Part shown: positions 38,701 through 50,854 of the stretch, in pieces
How positions within the stretch are numbered: the stretch's first letter is position 1
How the letters are laid out: the number at the start of each line of letters is the position of its first letter
NCBI GenBank assembly: GCA_963969395.1
Contig: OZ017797.1
Coordinates: 30,876,001 to 30,940,000 of the forward strand
From: Pseudoscleropodium purum
Lineage: Eukaryota; Streptophyta; Bryopsida; Hypnales; Brachytheciaceae
Reading direction: 5' to 3'
Length of the DNA stretch: 64,000 bases
Program-made: the position numbers and the translations under genes
The notes under the pieces: generated by a model
Databases searched by the model: none
Told to the model about the DNA's origin: nothing
Seen by the model: the letters and a program-made list of their open reading frames with translations, nothing else

Positions 38701-40741
38701 CTCTCCATTCTTCATTCTCACTAAATGTCAATTAAGCATTTCTTTAATAATGCCACCAAAAAAATTCTTGCCGGCAAATGATCAAATGATCAATTGGTCA
38801 TTTGACTCAATGGATTGATTAATAGGCTCTTTGGATTTTCGACAAAATATCCTTTTATTTATTTGTAGATTTGTTTGTTTAGCCCCCAAATTAGAATTTT
38901 TAAAAATAATTAATTTAAGACAAACCTCTTATCCAAGTACAATAGTGTGTCAATTGCCTTGAATTAATGAATTGTGTTCAACTTAGGGATTTGAACCAAA
39001 TCTTGATTTTATTTGTCGGTCTCAAACCAATTGCTTTTGCAAACTTAACTCTTAAATGTTGACAATGACATTTGGCATTCACTGAATGAGAGGGAATTCT
39101 TCTAGTAGGACAAAAGTTCAACTATTCATCCTCAAAATCTTGTTGTTAAAAGAGAGGTCTTTTACAATAGTTTGACCTCCGATGAATAATTTTAAAATAT
39201 TTTAAGTCGATGATTCATATGATAATGAAAAGGGATGATTTCCAAGGTCACCCCTTCATTCTGTAAGGGTTAAGGAAACTGACTGGAATGTGAAAAAAGA
39301 ATTAGGTTTTCTATCAAATTTTGAATGACTAAAAGCTTCGGCAACAACTGAATGATTGTCCATGGGAACCCACCAAATGACATGTGAACAGAAAGGCAAA
39401 ACGCGGACTCCCCGTTCCCTGACTCGTGTGAACATCCCCACGTGCTCCAGTAAATAATTTCACGTTTTCCACATCATTCAGAAAACCTTCGGGAACGTTT
39501 CATTTAGTTGTGTCACCAAAAAGCTTCTTCTGGCACATCCCTACTATGGCAACTACACCTAAAATTGCACAAATAAGTTGTGTGGCATAACTAGTATGCT
39601 TTAGAACATGAACAACAATTTTTGCACATTGCTAAAAGATTGTGAATCAAGCTGCAAGTGGCTCCATAATTTTTGAACACATTGTGAATTAGTTACAAAT
39701 TTTTAGAGATGCAAGGTGTAGGGTGTTGAACGTGTTATGTAGTAGGTGATGCCAAAATGAATTTGATGCACGTGAAGAAATGATAGTAGAGAAAAGTTAA
39801 AACAACAAAAAGTGCACCGAAAAAGGACCACTTGTAAAGTTGTCACCTCCATAGATTTATTAATAGAGTTGCACACTACTCAAGATTCACCTAACATTTT
39901 TCTTGTCATGCGAGCCATTTTGGGAATCTTCCATGTTTATTTTCCCTTCAAAAGTAAGGTTCAATTTTGAAGAGTGTTCCATTCTAGATGTAGTTACCTT
40001 AGAAGGTATTACCGGTACCCATTCTATTTCCAAACATGTAGCTTCATGTACAATAGTCTCATCTAAAAGCAATCATGACATAGAGGTAAACTTTGCTTTC
40101 TTCAATGTACCAACAATTTACATTTGAAGAGGTAGTTGCTTTTAGTGACTATTGCATTTCAACTTCAAAATTTTGTAAAGAATTTCATGAAGGTTCAAAC
40201 TATATGAAACAACTTGGAATTTATGCCAATGCCGTTTTTTGTCCTACAAAAATTTACTAAAAATTGTTCAAGGAGTTTAGCTTCCCTATAAAGACAATTA
40301 GCTCTTAAATGATTGTTTTGGGAGCAAACTATCTTTTACTGTCAATAATCCAAGCTATCACTACTATGTCATATAGATTCAGGGTCTATGCAAACCATCA
40401 ATACGAGCAATTTTTTTCTATAATATTTTTTATAGTATTAGCAATTAAAAATCATAAATTTTAAAAAATAGACTTTTCAGATATGGCATGTAATTTCCAT
40501 GAATTTTCAAACTAAAAGCTCTTTAAACCATTGGAACCGTCATATAGCTAGATTTGAAACCGAAATCTAACAAAATTAGTAGTCAATGAATTGTATTTGA
40601 AAAATAAGGGGAAAGTCTTATGACATCATAGTGGAAAAATTTAATGGAAGTCTAGAGACACTTCAAGGGAAAACCTATTATGCATGAATAGGAACATGGA
40701 TGCTTTGGGTGCTCATCATGTCTTATTTTTTTATTTATTTA
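38701..40741. other. Gene-free segment with old repeats
   Basis: No gene seen. It includes the partner of the 22.1-kb repeat (39,085-39,275) and of the 35.0-kb inverted repeat (40,060-40,350). A locally GC-richer patch at 39,370-39,450 has an open minus-strand frame with no recognisable product. Confidence 0.5.
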
Positions 40742-41330
40742 GATAAGGCTTGTAGAGCTTTAAGGCTTTTACAATCTCACACTATTTTCCAAGACTTTCT
40801 TAGAGCATCAATGCTTGAGTAGTAGAATTAAACTTTTGTCAATTTACAATGTTTTTTTTCAAGATATATTAGAACATCCAAGCAAAATGTAAAGATTAAT
40901 AAGCTTTTGTCAACTCCTATTGCTTTTTTCAAGACATTTTAGAATATCAAGGTATGACAAATAGAGATTAGGCTTTTGTCAACTCACATTATTTTTTTCC
41001 AAGACATTTAAGAATATCAAAACATGACGACTAGAAATTAAGCTTTTATCAACTCACATTATTTTTTCTAAAACATTTTAGAACATCAAGACAAGAAAAA
41101 ATAGAGGTTGAGCATTTGTCATTTCACATTATTTTTTTTCCAAGACATTTTAGAACATCAAGGCATGGCTAATTAGATACTAAATTTTTGTCTACTCATA
41201 TTATTTTTTTCAAAATATTTTAAAACATCAATTGAAGGTACAAACAATAGAGACTAAGGCTTTATCAATTCATATTATTTTTCCTTGACAACATTTTTAG
41301 ATCAACAAAACATGAACTAAATAGAGTAAA
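40742..41330 (+). repeat. About 70-bp-period minisatellite
   Basis: About eight degenerate tandem units. Each carries TTTTTTCAAGACATTTTAGA, then ACATCAAG, AATAGAGATTA and GCTTTTGTCAACTCACATTA. The unit landmark (the C before AAGAC) recurs at 40,790, 40,860, 40,930, 41,000, 41,069, 41,141 and 41,211, giving a spacing of 69-72 bp. No coding potential; not CRISPR-like because no unique spacers alternate with the repeat. Confidence 0.9.
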
Positions 41331-42369
41331 ATATTTTCTAATTCAAAATATCATAAAAAAATCAAGGTATGCATGAGTTCAACAGAAGTTTACAACATTT
41401 GAAAGTGATGAAAATCATCCTAGAATACATCAAGATGTTGTAGAAGTTCTAATTAGCAAAAAAACCTTATAAATTATAGGTATTTTTCTAAATTCTTTCT
41501 TAATTAGATCTTATCTTTTGTATTTTATTTCTATATATTCTTATAACTTGTAGATTGTGTCTTATGTCTTTTTTTTCTGTTCTTATATTTATATATAAAA
41601 TTTTATCTTTTATTTTTTCTATAGCTTCCATCTCTAAATACCAAAATTGGGATGGATGTTGTATATGATATTTATTTGAATTTTTTCCTAATTTTAGAAA
41701 TTCAAAATTGTGATTTGAGTGTTATTTAATAAACTTTATTTTCTTATACTATCATTTTTTTCTTAAAAGAATAAAGGGATGACTACTTACATGTAATATG
41801 GAGTTCAAATATAGCTATCTAATAGCCCATCTTCCTCCCATGTTTAAAGTTGTTTTTATCTAAATTGCAATTTTAGATAATTGTAATTGATAAATTAATA
41901 TTGATGATTGTTCTCAATGGACATACAATCAAATAAAGTAGGACTACACATTCTCGACCAAGGACCCATACCCAACTTCAAGTTGGGAAATTATCAACCC
42001 TTTAGAGGGTGGCTCCAAAGTGACCAAATGAGTCTATTAATTGCTTGAGAATTAGCAGGGGCATATAGTCACAATATATAGTCAAAGTGTAAATTTTGCA
42101 AAAGACCTCAAGACTCATAGTATTGAAGGTGTAATAGAAACCTATTTAATAATCAGCTGCTTGAATTTCACTGAATTTAATTCATTTGTCAATTAATCAC
42201 CACATATTATATATATGGTGATTAATTGGAGATTTATTTAAATTCAATGAAATTAAGCAAAATGAAGTGGATTTTCAAGCTAGTTGCCAAAAAATTTAGA
42301 GAACTTTTACATTTTCCTACTTGTTTCAAAAGCCACTTAATTTAGGAAGTTTATATGTGAAAGAAGAAG
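41331..42369. other. Gene-free AT-rich segment
   Basis: No gene. Near 42,170-42,260 a local inverted repeat pairs AATTTCACTGAATTTAATTC with an inverse block ending AAATTCAATGAAATT. Confidence 0.55.
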
Positions 42370-42930
42370 TTATCTATACAAGTGGGAAAGTAGTAGGTAA
42401 CACAATGCATGTAGAATATTTATGTTAGGATTAGTAAGAGCACAACCATCCATAATTAAGTCAAAAGTAGAAATTGTATTCAAAGTCAAACTTTCTATCC
42501 CATTTAGACATAGTAGAATGATTTTTTCTTTTAAATTTGAACTAAAAAAAGTTGGAGAATCAAGCTAGTTTTCATCTCCAAAAATCTATTTGAGTTTTAG
42601 AGCCTTTAATAAAAAGTAATGGACAAAATTTGGAGAGGGTGTTTGAAAATGTCAAAGAAAATTTCCCTTTCAACCTCTTTTAGAATTTTGTCTAATACTT
42701 TTTATTGGAGGCTCTAAAACTCAAAAGGATTTTTGGAAATGAAAACTAGTTTGATTCTCCAACTTTGTTTGGTTCAAAGTTTTATGAAAAAATTCATTCT
42801 ACTACACCTAAATGGGTTTCAAAATTTGACTTTGAACACAATTCCTCCATTTGGCAATGGGTGATCTATTTTCTAATTATCCCATATCCTTTGAAGATTC
42901 ACCATGGACAATTGATTTTTCTATAAAAAC
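42370..42930 (+). repeat. Foldback family C, copy 4, within a longer shared repeat
   Basis: A foldback at about 42,475-42,830 with arms CCCATTTAGACATAGTAGAA and TTCTACTACACCTAAATGGG and internal pairs such as AAGTTGGAGAATCAA with its inverse. The outer parts match 38,110-38,700. Confidence 0.65.
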
Positions 42931-44115
42931 AAACTCTTTACCTATCTTTGTCAAGAATTGTCGATGAATAAAGTCTACAATGATGTTATTAAAACAACTT
43001 TTAATGATAGATGTCATTGGACATTGTTGACATTTGCTCCAAGTTTAACTTATTAGAAAACAAGGTATACAATAATCACGGTTAAATGCATAACAATACT
43101 TGAATTCTCATTATTTAACCCCTAAAGAACCAAGGTTTTTTTCCATGAGACATTGTCAAAAACCAATTTTTTTGGTATGTTGATCTAAAATGAAAATTTA
43201 AACTTTTTTTTTAAACTTCAACTGTACAAAATTGTAATAAAATATTTACTCAATGTATGGTAAAATATCAGCCAATTTGACTACATAGATTGAAAGATTA
43301 TAACATTCCAAGTTGTCAAAAAAGGTTTTTTCATTACTGCCCAACATAGGTAGCTAACTTTGGGCCCTCTTGGAGTAAACTTTTTGGTCTATGTGAATTT
43401 GAGGTTTTTGTCCATTGACTTCTAAATCTTGTTAGGTACACTCAAAAAAAGTTTGAAAACCAAACTATGAGGCTAATTTACTCTAAATCGTCTTACAATG
43501 TAAGAAGGTCTAAGAATAAGGCTATATGGTAGCAAGTTCCCAAAAAATTCTTGTACATTGAGATTTTAAGAAAAAAATCTAAATGGTGAAAAGATGGGTC
43601 CAATCACCTTCTACAATTCCTAAATTTTTTACAGTAAATTTTTTTTTATAATATACAATTCAAATTATTTCTCCATCCCTAGTGTCTATAGTTTTCATGA
43701 TTTCTTCTAAGTGAATGCCTACCCAATAGCTATACCCAATCAGACTTTCCTCGCCCAACCTGCCTTGTCCAGACTATGCTTAATCCCTACTGTCCTACCT
43801 ATCCAAAAACTTTTAGGCAAGTTATCTAAAAATCTAGCCATAGAATTTGAATAATTTTTTTCATGCGATGGGGATGAAAAAATTTAGTATGTGTTGAAAT
43901 TTTGTGAACATCCAATAAAAATTGACTTTGTATGAATCTACCCAAGTTCTCAAGTGTTCATTGAACAAATACTTGGTCCTTTAGAAATTAACTATTTATA
44001 TATGGATTTTATATCACTAATAGTCATTGTACATCGTGACTTCAAGTAATTGACTATAGGAAAAAACAAATCACTAAGCAAAGTTAAATGTAAAATTAAT
44101 TGTTTTTTTCAGGTC
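42931..44115. other. Gene-free AT-rich segment
   Basis: No gene, RNA or element boundary recognised. Confidence 0.55.
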
Positions 44116-44340
44116 TAAGGAAGATTATTTTAAGGTTGTTTCCAAAATTGTGAATAATCGTAGTGCTAGTTAGATTATAAAATTATTTAAAAATATTTAA
44201 AAATTAATTAATTAATATTATCTGATGTGGTAGGGTCTTGGCTACATCAAATTGTTGTTGTGTTAGAGTTTCCTGGACAATTCCAAATTCTTGATAGTTC
44301 GAGAACTTTCAGTCTTTTTTTGGCCTAAAAAATCCCCTAA
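44116..44340. mobile_element. MITE, family A, copy 3 (diverged)
   Basis: The right end CCTAAAAAATCCCCTAA is matched on the left by a decayed TAAGGAAGATTATTTTAAGG. The core GATGTGGTAGGGTCTTGGCT followed by ACATCA is a diverged version of the CGTGGCA...TGCCACG palindrome of the other copies. Confidence 0.6.
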
Positions 44341-45540
44341 TATCATGGGATCCTATCAATTGCTTTGAAGTAGCCCTCCAAAAGGTTGAGAATTTCTTTG
44401 ATGGTTGGGTGCAATTATTTCCAACCATAGTTGGAATAAATTTCTAACCAAAGCTTGAAATGTATTTTTTTCTTTTTAAGGTTGGGACTAATAAGTTTAG
44501 AAGACATATCCCAAAGTCCTAAGTAAGAAAGTAGGAAGTAATGAGTGGAAAAGTAGTTCTTGAATGATTGGAATTAGAATAGTCTAAATATTAGCTATAG
44601 GTCCAAGGCACTTTTTGCCTTAGAAAATTCATAGTCAATTGATTTCAAGCAATAAAATTTTCAATTTTTTTCAATCTCCATTACTTCTATCTTCTCTCAT
44701 AAGAAAAATATTTACTTTTGCCTTGTACTACTCTAATTCATGTCTAGAAATGCTTAAATGATCAATTATGGGTGGCTCCACATTATTACCATTAGATAAT
44801 TAAACTAACTATTGATGGAATAAAGATAGATTTGGGCAAGTGTAATACAACAATATTATAAAATTTCACAAAAGGTCATTGTTAAATCTCTGTGACTTAC
44901 TTGAACTATGTTTACAACTCATTTTGAAACAAAAATCATCTATAGAAATTATTCTCTTCATTTTTCCAATGATTAAACAATAGATATCCATAGGTCGTTG
45001 TTGAGTATCTTTATGAAGTATTTGGAAAAGTGTTAATTTTTTTACTCTAATAAATTTGGTGATAACTTAGTAAACTTTGCTCTTTTGTTAGAAATATAAA
45101 TGAAAGATTGAAGTCTTTCATCTTTGGAGTTTGTCTGGCAATCTCAAATCCTTACAATTAAAGAAACTACCTTCTCCTTCAATTAGCATTGAAATTTGTT
45201 TGAAATTTTGCTTGTTTGAGCTACTCTTACAAAGAAGAGGTTTCTATAATTATGCTCAAATTGTTATAATTAGGCTTTTTCTTTAATGAGATTCTTAAAT
45301 ATTCAACACTCTTGCCATATTATCATTGTTTGTACATAAGCACACTTGTCTCATATCCAAAGTATTTGACCTATAATTTGATTATTCCCAAGCAATCAAA
45401 TTAAAGGAGACTAACCAGAATGGTTTTATTTTATTTTATTGTGTGTGTTTAAGCAACAAGAGATTGCAAATGAAAAAGCAAAATCACCTTTGACTTGGGA
45501 GGACACATGCAAAATAAAGTACACATAGTGCACATATGAA
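44341..45540. other. Gene-free AT-rich segment
   Basis: No gene recognised. Confidence 0.55.
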
Positions 45541-45781
45541 GGTTGCTATTATGTAAGTATAGGAGTGTAAGCCCATGAGCCTAGAATACTCACAGTTATA
45601 TTATAGGTGTATATATTGTAGAAACTGTCTATGATTATAGGATATATATGTTATAAATACCTATATTATAAGTGTTTTTGATATATACACCTTCTATAGT
45701 GTGTGGTATCTATATTATAGGTACCTATACTGTAGGCTCAATGCTCACAAGCTTGCATTCTTAGGCTCACATATTAGCACC
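45541..45781 (-). mobile_element. MITE-like element, family B, copy 2
   Basis: A 241-bp inverse copy of the element at 3,324-3,547. It begins GGTTGCTATTATGTAAG and ends with the inverse of GGTGCTAATATGTGAG. The interior again is built of palindromic CCTATATTATAGG-like units. Confidence 0.65.
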
Positions 45782-47067
45782 GTTGATGCACATACTAAAA
45801 GACTATGTGATTGTAGGCTCTTGGCTTATTAGCTTTCCGGAAGGTCATCCAAGATTTTGAATATGAAACTCATGCCATTCCAAAAAGGTGGTGGATGAGT
45901 GATCTTTCACTATACTATATAAGCTCCTATTCTCATGAGAAACTTCTCTTGTTAGTTGATGAATTTATATTAGAGCAAACATCCATGTTGTGTTAGAATT
46001 AAAAAATAATTTAAGTTGAATTTTAGGGTTTAGGGTTCCAAATGTTGAAATTGTTTTTACCAAGTTTTACAATGCTTGCATTTGTGTATGAATAGAATGG
46101 AAACTATATTTCAAGAATAGCTTTGCTTTGTTGCCAACATTAGAAAAGTTCATGTCCAACATTAGAAAAGAAATTTCTAGAAATTAGAAGATTGTCTCAT
46201 CGACTTTTCACAAGCCTTAGTCTCCCTAACTTTTTGTCTACCAACCATTCTAATTCACCTCTTGCAAATGGTACACTCTTCTATGTAAAATTTTAGAATT
46301 TTTCTTCATTTTTCTAAAAAATCCTAAAACCTAGGATTCTATGTTCTTTATTACATTGTAATTTACAATTTAGTTGATATTTATAATCCTAAATTCTAGG
46401 GTTCTAAATTTGGGGTTTAGCTCATTTTTTTTATATGAAATTATGTCCAAAGTCTTTTAGCATCCAAATGTTATTCAAACTAGTGTGCCCTGTGTCGTTG
46501 CTAATGTCAAAATAAAAATAAAAATAATTATCTAATTTTTTAATTTTAATTGTTTTTGAATCTCAATAATTTTTACACCGTATGTTCAAATGCTACAAAG
46601 TATAGCCTTGCACCCTTTGTTGCCAAGGGCTTTTTAACAATACCAAGAATACAATTGAAGGATGCACAATCGCGGAGATCTCAATGTAACAAATAAAACA
46701 AAACAAACAGCCTAACTTTAGATATTTTACTAGAGTGCCTTGTACTATTGCCACAATCATACTAAAAATAAAAATAAATTTTTATTTTTTCAACCCATTA
46801 AAATTTTTGAAATTCGATAATTTTTACACTTTGAAATTCAATAATTTAATTTTTTAATTAAGAACATCAATAATTTCTACACTATAGGTTCAAATGCCAC
46901 AAAATTGACATGAATAGAAAGTCTTACTCACGAAGGAATGCAAAGACTTTGTTTTGTGGCGTTGGGATATACAATGCAAAAGTTATAAATTTCTTAAAAT
47001 AAAAAATAATTTAATTCTATTTTTCGATCTTTAAAAACTTTGAAATTTAATAACTCTTGCACCTTAA
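45782..47067. other. AT-rich segment left of the Harbinger transposon
   Basis: No gene. TTTAGGGTTTAGGG (46,025-46,038) is a two-unit telomere-like motif. From 46,500 to 47,060 a roughly 250-350-bp pattern recurs (TAATTTTTACACCGTATGTT near 46,567, TAATTTCTACACTATAGGTT near 46,869, and a third TAACTCTTGCACC at 47,051), each followed by CAAATGC-type text. The transposon interrupts the third unit. Confidence 0.5.
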
Positions 47068-47359
47068 GAGCATCGCCACAAGTTGCGGGCCCGGGCTTGC
47101 CCGCAACTGGCGGCTTACAGTGGCCGCAGGCTGGCCTGACACAAGGTTGCGGTTGCTGCCCCACCAACAGCACGGTGTTATTAGGTCATTGGGGTACTTC
47201 GAAGAACCTACAGCTCGTCTCTCCCATCTCGTTGCCCTGTCCAGGGACTCTCCGGTGCTCCTCCCTCCATCTGTCCGTCTCCAATGTTGTTCGCCTCCTC
47301 CCATACGTTGTTGCAAGTTCAATACTAATTATCTTGGGGTTTAGTGGGTTCTTTGTACG

Positions 47360-48622
47360 ATGTCTGAATGGAGAAAGAGGTTTTCAAAGGCTAGGAGGGA
47401 CTTTTGGGAGGATGATCAAGAAGATGATGTTGTGATTCAAGGTTTGATTTCCGGGTTGGAAGTGCAAAGTGAGGAGGTTGAGAAGAATGGAGGTGGTGGA
47501 TCAAGGCCAGGAAAAAGACCGAACATTGATCGTGAGCATCTAGCGGGGCATGAAAGAATGGTTAAGGACTATTTTGCGGTTGAGCTTGTTTATGGTCCTG
47601 GGATTTTCCGGCGGCGTTACCAAATGCAACGTGAGTTGTTTTTGAGGATTATGGATGCCGTTTGTGATTTTGATCCTTATTTTGTTCAAAGGCGTAATTG
47701 TGCAGGAGCTTTGGGTTTATCTAGCCACCAGAAGTGCACTGCTGCTTTGCGTATTTTGGCATATGGTGTTTTTGGAGATTTGGTAGATGAGTATTGTAGA
47801 CTTAGTGAGTCAATGGCTATGGAGGCTATGAAGAGATATGCCACAACAATTAGGGCCGTTTTGGGGAGCCAATACTTACGGCAACCAACTCGTGAGGATA
47901 TTTTGAGGCACATGCAGATTAACGAAGAGAGGGGGTTTCCTGGTATGTTTGGATCAATCGATTGCATGCATTGGGCTTGGAAGAATTGCCCAGTGGCTTG
48001 GGCGGGGCACTTCCAAGACAAAGATAAGCAGAAATCAATTATTCTTGAAGCCATTGCAACTCAAGATTTGTAGATATGGCATGCATTTTTTGGAATGCCA
48101 GCTTCTAACAATGATTTGAATGTGTTGGATAGGTCTCCATTTGTCAATGATTTGTTGCAGGGGGCCTCAGAGGGAATTGTGTTTGAGGTGAATGGCAAAC
48201 CATACTCTAGGTACTACCTCTTAGCAGATAGGATCTATCCGCCATGGAGTTGTTTTGTGCAAACAATTCACGCCCCCCAAGATGAGAAACGCTCACACTA
48301 TGCAAAGATGCAAGAGGCCACACGCAAAGATGTAGAGAAATGCTTTGGAGTCCTTCAAGCTAGATTTGCAATCATTGCAAATCCTTGTAGACAATGGGAC
48401 ACTAACACAATGCAAGACATAATGCAAGCATGCATTATACTCCACAACATGATAGTAGAGAATGAAAGTGGACAAGATGGATTAGAGGCTTTGTTTGATA
48501 ATCAAGAGCAAGTACAATTTAGAAGAGGCCTATCCTTCCAAGATCTTGTTGTAGGAACGCAACAACTAGAAAATCAAGATGACCATTTTAGCTTGAGAGG
48601 GGACTTAATTGAGCATCTATAG
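47360..48622 (+). pseudogene. Harbinger-type DDE transposase, one in-frame stop
   Basis: A 420-codon frame interrupted by a single TAG at 48,071-48,073 (codon 238), where TGG is the likely ancestor (TQDL then IWHAFFGMP). It belongs to the plant transposon protein / HARBI1-like nuclease family, which cuts and inserts the element. Acidic catalytic residues are recognisable: Asp in FGSIDCMHW, Asp in the NDLNVLDRSP region, and Glu in DVEKCFGVLQARF. The N-terminal third (RKRFSKARRDFWEDDQ, HERMVKDYF) is the usual helix-rich part. No frameshift is present. It may be inactive, or translated as two halves. Confidence 0.93.
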
Positions 48623-49148
48623 AGGCTCAAAGGTGATAGCATGTACTAGAAAAACACTCTACTCAAATTAAGATCACATTGTAATTCTTCCTCTTCTCTG
48701 TCAATCCTAACTTCTGTATTTTGGCTTTGAGACCAAGTTTGATCTTCACTCTCCGTGTCCAACTGCACACACACATTCTGTGAATTGGTACTATCTAGAT
48801 TCAATTCTAGACCCCTCCACTGATTTGGTGTTGTAAACCATTCGGGTGACTCACTCCCTTCGCCTTCACCTGCGATTCAACATGTAATAGTTCAAAATAG
48901 TTTCAGATAGGGACCCGTTTTTCTACAGATGGAAATTTCTATGTGTCCATTGGAAAGGTCAATGAGGGAGAAAAAAAAAACATGAACCAATTCAAAATTT
49001 CAATCAAAGTAGGTAACAGTGAGGCATGAGCGAACCTGTGCATTGCTGAAAATCCTTGTCGATGTGAATGTTGTGCCGACCCTGCTGAACTCTGCACCTG
49101 CCGTTGCTCAACTTCGACAGTTGATCTCGATGCTGCTCCATCGTCGGT

Positions 49149-49313
49149 GCTGCTCAGTGGAGGCAGATTCCTCCCACCGTCGATGCTGCTCTGCGGAGGC
49201 CAACTCCTCCCAACGTCGCTGCTGCTCCTCCCACTATCGGTGCTGCTCTACGGAGGCAAACTCCTCCCGTTGTCGATGTTGCTCTGCGGGGGCAGACCCC
49301 TACCGCCGTCACT
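49149..49313 (+). repeat. 36-bp tandem repeat inside the Harbinger element
   Basis: Four 36-bp units plus one 21-bp deleted unit. Each begins GCTGCTCTGCGGAGG-like text and ends CTCCCACCGTCGAT-like text. It lies just beyond the 3' end of the minus-strand ORF. The unit length is a multiple of three, so open frames cross it on both strands; these frames are not evidence of a gene. Confidence 0.9.
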
Positions 49314-49358
49314 GCCACGATCAAAATCCTCCTCCTCAGCAAGTTTTCGACGAAGCTT

Positions 49359-50255
49359 CTAGAGCTCCGATCGCCGCTTCAGCAAGACCCATTCGCAAGC
49401 ATCTTCACTCACAATTCCTGCTTCATCGGCGGTCATGAGTAGAATTAAGTTTTGGTCCTCCAAGAGATCAGCCTTCCACTTGGTTGCATTTGCCATTTCC
49501 TTTGTCGCAGCAGCTTGTGCTCGAAGTGTACCATCTCGTGTCTTCATGTTCTTGTGATCCTCCTTCGCAGCTCTAGTTCCTTGGGGTCTCGTTCGTACTC
49601 TTGGAGTAGGTACTTGTGGCAATCACAACGGTTGATCCTAGGGCGAGGCACTATCGCTCTCAATCTCACTACCACCAAACATTTGGTGGGACGACGAATG
49701 TGATGGCAATGGTATTGATGGAGAACGTCTACTCTCACTAATACTTCCCTCATCCCACCGTGGCACATTCTTGAGCAAATACCAACAATGCAAGTAAGTG
49801 AAAGAAGCACCCTTGGAGTTCTTAATCTTGTACAATTCCAATGCCTCTACTAAAACGTCAGCATCAGAGGTGCCACTACGACGCAAATCGTCTACTTGTG
49901 CATAAACTCCAACAAACTTTGACACATCATGCTTAATCGCTGACCACTTCGATTCTAAAGACCGCTCCGGACGCTTGTCAGATGGAGCAACATGGTTGAA
50001 GTGAGAAGTAATTCTCGCCCAAAACGTTGCATTCTTCTGTCCATTTCCAACACGAGGATCTTGACTCACGTGAAGGAAAGACTTGCACAATTGACACTCC
50101 TCGTCTGCTGTGAAATTCCTACCCTTCGACCTAGGAGGACGGGTGTGAAGTTGAGAAGCTTGCGATGGCAACAACTCGCAATGCTCATCGGGAAGAGCTA
50201 TAGGCTCTGGACTTCTACAGAAATGTGCATGCGAGGAAGAGAGAGAGGAAGCCAT
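49359..50255 (-). pseudogene. Harbinger second ORF: Myb/SANT-like DNA-binding protein, two stops
   Basis: The frame starts MASSLSSSHAHF and contains a trihelix/Myb-like domain: GRNFTADEECQLCKSFLHVS near residue 46, then FWARITSHFN and RSLESKWSAIKHDVSKFVGV. The C-terminal part, AAKEDHKNMKTRDGTLRAQA, resembles the NAM-associated C-terminal domain found in such ORF2 proteins. In-frame TAG (49,638-49,640) and TGA (49,623-49,625) codons fall between the two parts with no frameshift. Such proteins bind element ends and bring the transposase to them. Confidence 0.88.
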
Positions 50256-50474
50256 GGTTGAGGATAAGGTTTGACTAGGAGAGAATTTTCAAAGCTATAG
50301 TGGCTTAAAGTGGCACTGGAGAGGAGTACTTATTTTCCGTGCTGTGCTACTTATATGGAGGCCCTCAAGGCCGTTTATCTTCAATGAGTCCGTTGGTGGG
50401 GACCGTTTGGGATTACAGTGGCCCTCTAGCCCGCTTTCCAAGGCATGCCAGGGCGTCTGGTGGCGATGCTCTAA

Positions 50475-50854
50475 ATCAAAACGACACAAAACAAAGTCTG
50501 CACAACCCTTTGAACAAAGAGCTTTTAAGTGGTACCAAGAATGCCACCGGGCATCTTACATCTTTGAACAAACAGCCTAATTTAAGGGTATGGATGCATT
50601 GATCTCTGGGCAGGTAGCCTGACCATCAACTACAGCGCCGCATCCCGTTTTTATTGTGGCCATCAATATTGCTTTTCAAAATGACTGCGTTCTCAATTCG
50701 CAAGAATACAGAAGCCCACCAACCGCATGCTGAGGAAAAGAATGAATGAGAAATCCATTCAGTTTTCCGTCCAAGTCGCCGAATTCTCATCCAAACGCCA
50801 CTAACATAAATGGCGCTGGCGGCGTTCACAGGGTAAATATCAGCGAAAGCACAC
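50475..50854. other. Flank between the transposon and the kinase pseudogene
   Basis: No gene seen. The first 100 bp continue the repeat pattern cut by the transposon (AACAAACAGCCTAA occurs here near 50,567 and at about 46,701). Confidence 0.5.

Larger units (their letters stand above)
47068..50471. mobile_element. Complete PIF/Harbinger DNA transposon
   Basis: A 3,404-bp element bounded by terminal inverted repeats. The left end is GAGCATCGCCACAAGTTGCG, and the inverse of the right end is GAGCATCGCCACCAGACGCC. TAA is duplicated exactly on both sides (47,065-47,067 and 50,472-50,474), the hallmark of this superfamily. Inside are the two expected genes in convergent orientation: a DDE transposase on the plus strand and a Myb/SANT-like protein on the minus strand. 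Both have one or two stop codons, so this copy looks non-autonomous but recent. The GC content is much higher than that of the flanks. Confidence 0.95.

Noticed and set aside
40742..41330. Possible CRISPR-like array
   Set aside because: The units are contiguous, degenerate repeats without unique spacers, in plant nuclear DNA.
46025..46038. Telomere-like TTTAGGG repeats
   Set aside because: Only two units; common as a telo-box or by chance in AT-rich DNA.
48071..48073. Intron explaining the stop in the transposase
   Set aside because: The frame continues without loss of conserved residues across the TAG, and there is no GT-AG pair around it; a simple nonsense change fits better.
49019..49438. 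A Cys/Ser-rich 139-codon plus-strand frame
   Set aside because: It is the translation of the 36-bp tandem repeat and of the antisense of ORF2; not an independent gene.
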